DNA of 32,343 nt, from assembly GCA_022819605.1 (NCBI GenBank), contig JAJEGW010000154.1, positions 1 to 32,343 on the forward strand, in the 5' to 3' direction. Within the stretch, counting starts at the first letter, position 1. Every line of letters starts with the position of its first letter. Made by a program: the position numbers and the translations under genes. Below are positions 8,633 through 15,646 of this stretch, piece after piece. The DNA is from Silicimonas sp. (GTDB taxonomy: Bacteria; Pseudomonadota; Alphaproteobacteria; Rhodobacterales; Rhodobacteraceae). Under the pieces are notes generated by a model. That model worked only from the letters and a program-made list of their open reading frames with translations, had not been told where the DNA came from and did no database searches.

Positions 8633-9028
8633 TTATGTCGAGTTGATCTTGGACGAGCGGAGACGCTCTGAAAAAAATGCGACCAGCTCAGCTCCACTTC
8701 TCGCCTTGGTCGCTGCAACAATAGGCTTCAGCGAATCACGAATCAAATCCGCACGTTTTCCACCGGACCGCAGTGACTCGGCAATCGACTTAACAAGGGC
8801 TGCGTCACGGTTAGGCACCCTGACCTCAATACGACGCGAACCGATGGCAGCGACTTTCATTCGGTAACGTTTCAGGGAGATATTCAGCGCGGCCTCCGTT
8901 GTCCAGAACGCAACCGGAACGTGTGTCGCTAGAGCATCCTGCCAAAAGTCCGAATCGTTTGTGATTCCCAAAGTTGCTCTGGTGTGATTCATGACTTCTG
9001 GAAGGAACAGAGCGTAACACAATTTCAT
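8633..9028 (-). CDS. Hypothetical protein with a ribbon-helix-helix-like segment
   Basis: I do not recognise this 131-residue protein. Residues from about 66 on read as a short strand (RRIEVRVP) followed by two helices (DAALVKSIAESLRSG and KRADLIRDSLKPIV). That is the order and size of a ribbon-helix-helix DNA-binding domain as found in antitoxins and small repressors; this is pattern reading, not a match. The N-terminal 55 residues have no clear fold. An internal ATG at 8860 would give a 75-residue protein consisting mainly of the RHH-like part. No start has a good ribosome binding site, and no toxin gene is adjacent. It may be a decayed gene. Confidence 0.4.
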   Translation of the reverse strand: MKLCYALFLPEVMNHTRATLGITNDSDFWQDALATHVPVAFWTTEAALNISLKRYRMKVAAIGSRRIEVRVPNRDAALVKSIAESLRSGGKRADLIRDSLKPIVAATKARSGAELVAFFSERLRSSKINST

Positions 9029-9493
9029 GAAGGCTTCGAGGACCGAGTCGATTGCGGCATGTCAAACTCAGCCAATGCAGCAATGTGAATAGAGCCGGTT
9101 ACATGCATGGCTTTTGGATATGCTTGTTCCCGATTCAATGCTGTCAAACCTACCTCGTGGCGTCACCGCTGCCCTGGACTGTCGATGTTCACATTCCGGT
9201 CTCGGCGCCAATTCGGCCAAGCGCCCACGACCTTTGCGATCCGACCGCGCCGTAGAGGCGGCAAGCCCGCGTCAGAACGACAAAGCCCGGAAGTCTGCCT
9301 TCCCGTGCGACCTGCGCATCGCCTTCTCCACCTAGGATCGGGTGAAATCGCCGACATGGCCAATCAGGATCACGCTCGTGAACTACCGTGAATTTGAATG
9401 TGAAGCCCCGACACAGGCAATGGAACGACGTCGCACTGAAGCAGGGCAACATCCGCCTGCGAATTCACGAATCCGCTTCCAAAATCCAGGCGA
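9029..9493. other. Stretch with no convincing gene
   Basis: About 465 bp with only short frames on both strands (under about 95 codons) that show no recognisable motif and no good ribosome binding site. It may contain the promoter of the oxidase gene starting at 9512, but no clear promoter hexamers were found. Confidence 0.5.
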
Positions 9494-9511
9494 TTGCGCC
9501 TAATTGCCCGC

Positions 9512-10666
9512 ATGAATCTCGACACACGCTATCCCGCCATATCTGACCTGCGGCTGCACGCACGTCGGCGCGTGCCGCATTTCGTGTTCGAGTATCTCGA
9601 CAGTTCCACCGGCGACGAAGACCAGACCCGACGCAATCGGTCGGCGCTCCAGGACATTCGCTTCTGGCCCGCTGTCCTGAAAGGGCCGCTCGAATTCGAC
9701 CTGTCCACCAGGTTTCTTGGACGTGACTATCCCCTTCCCTTCGGATGCGCCCCCGTCGGAATGTCGGGCATCATGTGGCCAGGGGCCGAGAAAATCCTCT
9801 CAGCCGCCTGCGCCGAGGCAGGAATTCCCTACGTCATGTCGCATGTCGCAACCGTGCTGCCGGAAACCCTGACCCCAACCATTGGCGACCAGGGCTGGTT
9901 CCAAATGTACATGCCGGGCCGGAAAGACTTTCGCGCCGACATGCTGCGTCGCGTGAGAGATTCCGGCTTCCACACGCTCGTCCTGACGGTGGACGTCCCG
10001 GTCGACAGCCGCCGCGAGCGTCAGCGGCGCGCTGAACTGACGATACCGCCAAAGGTCACTGCCGGCATGATCCTCTCGATGATGCTGCATCCCGCATGGA
10101 CGTTGGGAACGCTGCGGGAAGGCATTCCGAGCCTGAAGTTCTGCGAGGATTACGCCGACCAGTCGGACGACTACAATTCGGTCGCCCATGCCGGACACGT
10201 GATCAGGGGCGAACCGAGCTGGCAGGACATCACGGAGATCCGCGAAATTTGGGACGGCCAGTTTCTCGTCAAGGGCATCCAGAAACCCGAGGATGCGAAA
10301 CGCCTTGTCGAAATGGGCGTTGACGGCATTTGGGTCTCGAACCACTCGGGACGACAGTTCGACGCCGGTCCTTCCTCGATCGAATGTCTGCCCGCAATCC
10401 GAGACGCCGTCCCGGAGACGCCGATTGCATTCGACAGCGGCATCATGGGCGGCCTCGACATCCTTCGCGCCCTCGCCCTCGGAGCAGACTTCGTCATGCT
10501 GGGCCGCGCGTTCCACTACGCGGTCGGGGCGCTCGGCAGGAAAGGGCCGCCGCACCTGGTTCATGTCTTGTCGGACGACATGATGGCGAACATGGGCCAG
10601 ATGGGTGCACAGCGACTCTCCGAACTTGCCGCTCGCGTGATCCCGTCCTCGATTCCAGGCACTTGA
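9512..10666 (+). CDS. FMN-dependent alpha-hydroxy-acid oxidase/dehydrogenase (LldD-like)
   Basis: This 384-residue TIM-barrel flavoprotein would oxidise an L-2-hydroxy acid to a 2-oxo acid. Key residues of the family are in place: Y28 in FEYLD, K254 in LVKGI, the catalytic H278 and R281 in SNHSGRQ, and D308 in FDSG. Two departures from the canonical enzyme are visible. The active-site loop is SNHSG, not SNHGG, and the FMN-phosphate loop reads DSGIMGGLD where the usual form is DGGxRRGxD. A TTG start at 9494 would add six residues, but the ATG at 9512 gives the usual MNLDTRYP N-terminus. Pyruvate carboxylase follows 150 bp downstream, which would fit pyruvate as a product. Glycolate, lactate or other hydroxy acids are all possible substrates. 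Confidence 0.88.
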   Translation: MNLDTRYPAISDLRLHARRRVPHFVFEYLDSSTGDEDQTRRNRSALQDIRFWPAVLKGPLEFDLSTRFLGRDYPLPFGCAPVGMSGIMWPGAEKILSAACAEAGIPYVMSHVATVLPETLTPTIGDQGWFQMYMPGRKDFRADMLRRVRDSGFHTLVLTVDVPVDSRRERQRRAELTIPPKVTAGMILSMMLHPAWTLGTLREGIPSLKFCEDYADQSDDYNSVAHAGHVIRGEPSWQDITEIREIWDGQFLVKGIQKPEDAKRLVEMGVDGIWVSNHSGRQFDAGPSSIECLPAIRDAVPETPIAFDSGIMGGLDILRALALGADFVMLGRAFHYAVGALGRKGPPHLVHVLSDDMMANMGQMGAQRLSELAARVIPSSIPGT

Positions 10667-10681
10667 ACGCCCCGCTCGTTC

Positions 10682-10711
10682 TTGCAGGGCCACGTCCCTG
10701 GCCTGCTGCAA
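10682..10711 (+). terminator. Hairpin between the oxidase gene and pyc
   Basis: TTGCAGGGCCA and TGGCC-TG-CTGCAA form an 11-bp stem with a 2-nt bulge and a 6-nt loop. It starts 16 bp after the oxidase stop and lies before the pyc ribosome binding site. No T-tract follows, so it could be a weak terminator or an RNA processing or stability element. Confidence 0.35.
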
Positions 10712-10816
10712 ATACCGCGTTTCCCGTTCCACGAGCCCCACCGCTGGCCAATCGGAGATTGCCGACGCCACCGGCGGCGGATAACACATGCCGCATATGC
10801 AAGGCAGGGACGGACG

Positions 10817-12124
10817 ATGGCCGAGATCAAGAAAATCCTGATTGCCAACCGAGGCGAAATCGCCATCCGCGTCATGCGTGCGGCAAACGAGCTCGGCAAG
10901 CGCACCGTCGCGATCTTCGCAGAAGAGGACAAGCTGTGCCTCCATCGGTTCAAGGCAGACGAGGCCTATCGCATCGGAAAAGGGCTGGGCCCCGTTGCGG
11001 CCTATCTCTCCATCGACGAGGTGATCCGGGTTGCCCAGGACAGCGGGGCCGACGCGATTCATCCGGGATACGGACTGCTCTCAGAGAACCCCGCGCTGGT
11101 CGAGGCCTGCGCCGAAGCCGGCATCACCTTCATAGGCCCGAAATCCGAGACCATGCGGGCACTTGGCGACAAGGCAAGCGCGCGCAAGGTCGCGATCAAG
11201 GCCGGGGTGCCGGTCATTCCCGCATCGGACGTTCTAGGCAACGACATGGAACTCGTGCGCAAGCAAGCCGAAGAAATCGGCTATCCGATGATGCTCAAGG
11301 CTTCCTGGGGTGGTGGCGGGCGCGGCATGCGCCCGATCATGTCGCCCGACGAACTCGAGGAGAAAGTCCTGGAAGGGCGCCGCGAGGCGGAAGCGGCCTT
11401 CGGCAACGGCGAGGGCTATCTCGAAAAGATGATCCAGCGCGCACGCCACGTCGAGGTGCAGATCCTCGGCGACAGCCGCGGAAACATATACCACCTTTGG
11501 GAACGCGACTGCTCCGTGCAGCGCCGGAACCAGAAGGTGGTCGAGCGTGCGCCCGCGCCCTACCTTTCGGGCGCACAGCGCGAAAGGCTTGCCGGCCTTG
11601 GCAGGAAGATAGCCGAGGAGGTGAAATACGAATGCGCTGGCACCATCGAGTTCCTGATGGACATGGATTCCGGGGAATTCTATTTCATCGAAGTGAATCC
11701 GCGCATCCAGGTCGAACACACCGTGACCGAAGAGGTGACCGGAATTGACATCGTCCAGGCCCAGATCCTGATCGCCGAAGGCAAGGGCCTAGTGGAGGCG
11801 ACGGGCACGGCGTCGCAATACGACGTCGCCCTCAATGGCCATGCAATCCAGTGCCGGATCACGACGGAGGATCCGACCAACAACTTCATTCCGGACTATG
11901 GGCGCATTGCGGCCTACCGAGGCGCGAACGGCATGGGAATCCGGCTTGACGGGGGCACGGCCTACTCGGGGCGGTCATCACGCGTTACTATGATTCGCTT
12001 CTTGAAAAGGTCACCGCATGGGCTCCCACCCCCGAAGCTGCTATCGCCCGGATGGATCGCGCGCTTCGTGAATTCCGGATTCGCGGCGTGTCCACCAACA
12101 TCGCCTTTGTCGAGAACCTACTGA
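10817..12124 (+). CDS. pyc: Pyruvate carboxylase, N-terminal part (biotin carboxylase domain), truncated by a frameshift
   Basis: This is the ATP-dependent biotin carboxylase half of pyruvate carboxylase. It begins KKILIANRGEIAIRV and has HPGYGLLSEN, the ATP-grasp glycine loop KASWGGGGRGM, HVEVQILGD, ERDCSVQRRNQK and the EVNPRIQVEHT catalytic segment. Coding is normal up to LDGGTAYSG (near 11970). After that the frame gives about 50 unrelated residues before a stop at 12122, while the correct continuation (AVITRYYDSLLEK) is found one base out of register. Restoring one G in the run at 11968-11971 joins it to the downstream part and gives a 1147-residue enzyme of normal length. The start at 10817 has an AGGGA site. 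See the partner entry beginning at 12052. Confidence 0.92.
   Translation: MAEIKKILIANRGEIAIRVMRAANELGKRTVAIFAEEDKLCLHRFKADEAYRIGKGLGPVAAYLSIDEVIRVAQDSGADAIHPGYGLLSENPALVEACAEAGITFIGPKSETMRALGDKASARKVAIKAGVPVIPASDVLGNDMELVRKQAEEIGYPMMLKASWGGGGRGMRPIMSPDELEEKVLEGRREAEAAFGNGEGYLEKMIQRARHVEVQILGDSRGNIYHLWERDCSVQRRNQKVVERAPAPYLSGAQRERLAGLGRKIAEEVKYECAGTIEFLMDMDSGEFYFIEVNPRIQVEHTVTEEVTGIDIVQAQILIAEGKGLVEATGTASQYDVALNGHAIQCRITTEDPTNNFIPDYGRIAAYRGANGMGIRLDGGTAYSGRSSRVTMIRFLKRSPHGLPPPKLLSPGWIARFVNSGFAACPPTSPLSRTY
11968..11971 (+). other. pyc: Frameshift site in pyc (one base missing in a G run)
   Basis: The sequence reads TCG GGG CGG TC where the protein requires TCG GGG GCG GTC (S-G-A-V). A single lost G explains both frames. 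Everything on either side is intact and conserved. The loss is either a sequencing or assembly error at a homopolymer, or a genuine recent mutation. Confidence 0.85.
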
Positions 12125-14259
12125 AGCATCCTACGTTTCTCAACAACGAGTATCATACGCGTTTCATAGACGAGACACCCGGACTCTTCGACTTCAAGCC
12201 GCGACGGGATCGGGCAACCCGGATCCTGAACTATCTCGCGGACGTGACCGTCAACGGCCACCCCGAGACGAAAGACCGCCCCAAACCACCCGCAAGCCTC
12301 CGCGCTCCGGCGCCGCCGGAACTCCAGACCCGCGATCCGGCGCCGGGTACACGTGACCTCCTGAAGAGTGAAGGAGCCGAGGCCGTCGCGAACTGGATGC
12401 TGGAGCAGGAACGGGTCCTCATCACCGACACGACCATGCGTGACGGGCCGCAGTCTCTCCTCGCCACGCGGATGCGCTCGATCGACATGATCAACGTGGC
12501 TCCGGCCTACGCGGCGAACCTGCCCGGCTTGTTCAGCGTCGAATGCTGGGGAGGTGCCACTTTCGACGTGGCCTACAGGTTCCTGCAGGAATGTCCCTGG
12601 CAGCGCCTCCGCGATCTCCGCGCCGCAATGCCGAACCTGCTCACCCAAATGCTTGTCCGGGGTTCCAACGCCGTCGGCTACACGAACTATCCCGACAACG
12701 TGGTCCGGTTCTTCATTCAGCGTGCAGCCCACAATGGCGTCGATCTCTTCCGGATCTTCGATCCCCTGAACTGGATCGAGAACATGCGGGTTTCGATGGA
12801 CGCCGTTCTTGACACCGGCGGAATCCTTGAAGCCGCGATCTGCTACACCGGCGACATTCACGATCCGGATCGTGCAAAGTACGACCTCAAGTACTACGTG
12901 TCCATGGCAAGGGAACTGAAGGAGGCCGGCACACATGTTCTTGGCTTGAAGGACATGGCGGGCCTCGCGAAGCCTGCTGCCGCCCGGGCGCTGGTCAAGG
13001 CGCTCAAGGAGGAAGTCGGGCTGCCCGTGCACTTCCACACGCATGACACAGCCGGCATCGCGTGCGCCTCGATCCTCGCAGCCTCCGAGGCCGGCGTCGA
13101 TGTCGTGGATTGCGCAATGGACGCGCTTTCGGGCAACACGTCGCAGGCCACCCTCGGCACCGTGGTCGAGGCGCTCAAGGGATCGGAGCGCGATACGCTT
13201 CTCGACATCGGTGCAATTCGCGAGATTTCGAATTACTGGGAGGGAGTGCGCGGGCATTACGCCGCTTTCGAATCCGGCCTACAGGCGCCTGCCTCCGAGG
13301 TCTATCTGCACGAAATGCCTGGCGGTCAGTTCACGAACCTCAAGGCCCAGGCCCGTTCGCTCGGATTGGAGGAACGCTGGCACGAGGTCGCCCACGCCTA
13401 TGCTGACGTGAACAGGATGTTCGGCGACATCGTGAAGGTGACACCCACGTCGAAGGTCGTGGGGGACATGGCCCTCATGATGGTGAGCCAGGGCCTCAGT
13501 GTCGAAGATGTCCTTGATCCGAATCGCGAGGTCGCATTCCCGGAGAGCGTTGTCGGCATGATGCGCGGGGACATTGGACAGCCACCGGGCGGCTGGCCCA
13601 AGGGCATCCAAGAAAAGGTCCTGAAGGGCGAGAATCCAGTTTCAACGCGACCCGGCGCGGACCTGGCACCCGTGGACCTTGAAGAGGTACGGAGCGAAAT
13701 CAACGACAGGTTCGAACGGGAATTCAACGATGAAGACCTTGGCGGCTATCTCATGTACCCCAAGGTGTTTGCGGAATACACCGAACGCCACGACATCTAC
13801 GGTCCGGTGCGCACGCTGCCGACTCACACGTTCTTCTACGGCATGGAACCGGGCGAGGAAATCTCCGTTGAGATCGACCCGGGGGTGACGCTGGAGATTC
13901 AGCTTCAGGCGGTGGCGGAAACCAACGAAGAGGGCATCGCCAAGGTGTTCTTCGAACTAAACGGACAGCCCCGGACCGTGCGAATCGCCGACAGTTCGGC
14001 TCAAAGTGCGGCGGTGGCGCGCATCAAGGCCGATGCATCCAACAAGTGCCACATTGGCGCACCGATGCCCGGCATCGTCGCGTCGGTCGCGGTGCAGGAG
14101 GGAGCCAATGTCAAGCAGGGCGACCTCATGCTGACCATCGAGGCGATGAAGATGGAAACCGGCATCCACGCCGACCGCGATTCCGTGGTCAAGTCCGTGC
14201 ATGTGGCCCCCGGCACGCAGATTGACGCCAAGGATCTTCTGGTCGAGATGGAGGGATAG
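12052..14259 (+). CDS. pyc: Pyruvate carboxylase, C-terminal part (carboxyltransferase and biotin carrier domains)
   Basis: This 735-residue reading frame is the rest of pyruvate carboxylase, which turns pyruvate and bicarbonate into oxaloacetate. The true in-frame sequence already begins at about 11971; the ATG at 12052 is only the first methionine in it. After the end of the biotin carboxylase domain comes the carboxyltransferase TIM barrel: DTTMRDGPQSLLATR near residue 125, ECWGGATFDVA, and VKD/LKDMAGLAKP with the lysine that is carboxylated in the family. It continues with the FHTHDTAG metal-site histidines and DALSGNTSQ. The C-terminus is a biotin carrier domain with EAMKMET, whose lysine takes biotin. 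One position is odd: the histidine of the usual RD(A/G)HQ motif is proline (codon 12448-12450). Confidence 0.93.
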   Translation: MDRALREFRIRGVSTNIAFVENLLKHPTFLNNEYHTRFIDETPGLFDFKPRRDRATRILNYLADVTVNGHPETKDRPKPPASLRAPAPPELQTRDPAPGTRDLLKSEGAEAVANWMLEQERVLITDTTMRDGPQSLLATRMRSIDMINVAPAYAANLPGLFSVECWGGATFDVAYRFLQECPWQRLRDLRAAMPNLLTQMLVRGSNAVGYTNYPDNVVRFFIQRAAHNGVDLFRIFDPLNWIENMRVSMDAVLDTGGILEAAICYTGDIHDPDRAKYDLKYYVSMARELKEAGTHVLGLKDMAGLAKPAAARALVKALKEEVGLPVHFHTHDTAGIACASILAASEAGVDVVDCAMDALSGNTSQATLGTVVEALKGSERDTLLDIGAIREISNYWEGVRGHYAAFESGLQAPASEVYLHEMPGGQFTNLKAQARSLGLEERWHEVAHAYADVNRMFGDIVKVTPTSKVVGDMALMMVSQGLSVEDVLDPNREVAFPESVVGMMRGDIGQPPGGWPKGIQEKVLKGENPVSTRPGADLAPVDLEEVRSEINDRFEREFNDEDLGGYLMYPKVFAEYTERHDIYGPVRTLPTHTFFYGMEPGEEISVEIDPGVTLEIQLQAVAETNEEGIAKVFFELNGQPRTVRIADSSAQSAAVARIKADASNKCHIGAPMPGIVASVAVQEGANVKQGDLMLTIEAMKMETGIHADRDSVVKSVHVAPGTQIDAKDLLVEMEG

Positions 14260-14355
14260 CGCCACTTCCAAGCACGGCGTCGACCATGCCGACAGAGCAA
14301 AAGTCATTCTTGCGCGTGCCAGCCGGAATCGTGAATTCGATTTCCCGAATCTCCG

Positions 14356-14375
14356 ACCGAGCGGAAGCGCTCGGT
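14356..14375. terminator. Hairpin between convergent pyc and the TRAP-linked oxidase gene
   Basis: ACCGAGCG (14356-14363) and CGCTCGGT (14368-14375) are perfect complements around a GAAG loop. Its place between two converging stop codons (14259 and 14447) suits a two-way terminator. No strong T-tract follows on either strand. Confidence 0.4.
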
Positions 14376-14446
14376 GGCGCGCTGGCCGGTCAACAGGTGG
14401 CGGCGACCGACAATATGGCGAAGCCTTGCCAGTAGTGAGTCGCTGG

Positions 14447-15634
14447 TCATGCGGCCGTCCCTTGCGCGGGTGGCAATGGCCCGACCTCGCCGCGGTTCCG
14501 AATGTTGTGGCGGCCGAGCTGGTCGGTTCGGGTTACGCCCATTAGCTGCATATCGCGCTCAATCTCGGCACGCATGAGCTCCAACGCCCGTTCGACTCCG
14601 ACCTGTCCGGCGGCGGCGAGCGCGAAGAGGTACCCGCGGCCGATGCCTACGGCCTTGGCCCCCAGCGACAGCGCTTTCAGCACATGCGTGCCGCGCTGAA
14701 TGCCGCCGTCCATCAACACGTCGAGGCGATCGCCGACGGCATCGACGATTTCGGTCAGCTGATCCAGTGGCGCACGCGATCCGTCGAGCTGCCGACCGCC
14801 ATGGTTCGAAAGCACGATGCCGGTACAGCCGATCTCGGCGGCGCGGCGGGCGTCCTCGACGGTCATGATGCCCTTCAGGCAGAACTGTCCGTTCCAGTCG
14901 CTGACCATCTTGGTCACGTCATCCCAGGTCAACGACGGATCCAGCATCTCGGTGAAATATCCGCCGATCGAACTGGCCCCCCCGCTCATGTCAACATGCC
15001 CTTCCAGTTGAGGAAGGCGGAAGCGCTCATGCGTGACGTAGTTGACGCCCCACATCGGCTTGATCGCGAACTGGATCATGCCGCCAAGCGTCAGCCGGAA
15101 GGGGATCGAAAACCCGGTACGGAGGTCGCGCTCGCGATTGCCGCCAGTGATCGAGTCGACCGTCAGCATCATCACCTCGACACCGGCGCCCTTCGCATGC
15201 TGCAACATCGCCGTGTTCAGGCCGCGATCCTTGTGGAAGTAGAACTGGTAGACCTGCGGGTTCTTGTGCTTTTGCCGCAACTCCTCCAGCGACACGGTAC
15301 CGAGCGAGGATACGCCGAACATCGTGCCGAATTTCTCCGCCGCCGCCGCGACCGCACGCTCTCCTTGGTGGTGGAAGAGCCGCTGCAGCGCCGTGGGCGA
15401 ACAATAGACCGGCATGTCCAGTTTCTGGCCCATCACCGTGACCGACATGTCGACCTCTGACACACCGCGCAGGACCGACGGCAGCAGATCGCAGCGGTCG
15501 AAGGCGCGCCTGTTTTCGGCCATTGTCACTTCATCATCGGCACCGCCATCGATGTAGTCAAAGATCGGCCCCGGCACACGGCGCCTAGCCAGTCGCCGGA
15601 AGTCGTGGAAGTTATGGCAGTCCTTGAGCCGCAC
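14447..15634 (-). CDS. lldD: FMN-dependent L-lactate dehydrogenase / alpha-hydroxy-acid oxidase
   Basis: This 395-residue flavoprotein has the canonical motif set: Y27 in FDYIDGG, K254 in CLKGI, the catalytic pair H278/R281 in SNHGGRQLDG, and D309 in MDGGIQRGTH (the FMN-phosphate loop). It would oxidise a 2-hydroxy acid such as L-lactate to the 2-oxo acid, passing electrons to quinone, cytochrome or oxygen. The start is a GTG at 15634, 12 bp after the TRAP permease stop; no ATG gives a better N-terminus. It is the last gene of the dctP-dctQM-lldD operon, so its substrate is probably what the TRAP system imports. Lactate is the leading guess, but glycolate, mandelate and other hydroxy acids cannot be excluded. 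It clearly differs from the paralogue at 9512. Confidence 0.9.
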   Translation of the reverse strand: MRLKDCHNFHDFRRLARRRVPGPIFDYIDGGADDEVTMAENRRAFDRCDLLPSVLRGVSEVDMSVTVMGQKLDMPVYCSPTALQRLFHHQGERAVAAAAEKFGTMFGVSSLGTVSLEELRQKHKNPQVYQFYFHKDRGLNTAMLQHAKGAGVEVMMLTVDSITGGNRERDLRTGFSIPFRLTLGGMIQFAIKPMWGVNYVTHERFRLPQLEGHVDMSGGASSIGGYFTEMLDPSLTWDDVTKMVSDWNGQFCLKGIMTVEDARRAAEIGCTGIVLSNHGGRQLDGSRAPLDQLTEIVDAVGDRLDVLMDGGIQRGTHVLKALSLGAKAVGIGRGYLFALAAAGQVGVERALELMRAEIERDMQLMGVTRTDQLGRHNIRNRGEVGPLPPAQGTAA

Positions 15635-15646
15635 AGGTCCGGTTCC

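Noticed and set aside
9800..11062. Long minus-strand frame of about 420 codons opposite the oxidase and pyc genes
   Set aside because: It is a mirror of GC-rich coding sequence on the other strand, has no family motif, and overlaps two genes with clear catalytic residues.
10330..11748. Plus-strand frame of about 470 codons spanning the oxidase end and pyc start
   Set aside because: It is arginine- and proline-rich in the manner of out-of-frame GC-rich DNA, and overlaps two well-supported genes.
11960..11980. Canonical -1 programmed frameshift signal in pyc
   Set aside because: The bases around the G run do not fit an X XXY YYZ slippery heptamer and no family precedent for a programmed shift in pyc is known to me; a simple deletion or sequencing error is favoured.
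12118..13257. Minus-strand frame of about 380 codons within pyc
   Set aside because: Antisense shadow of the carboxyltransferase domain without any motif of its own.
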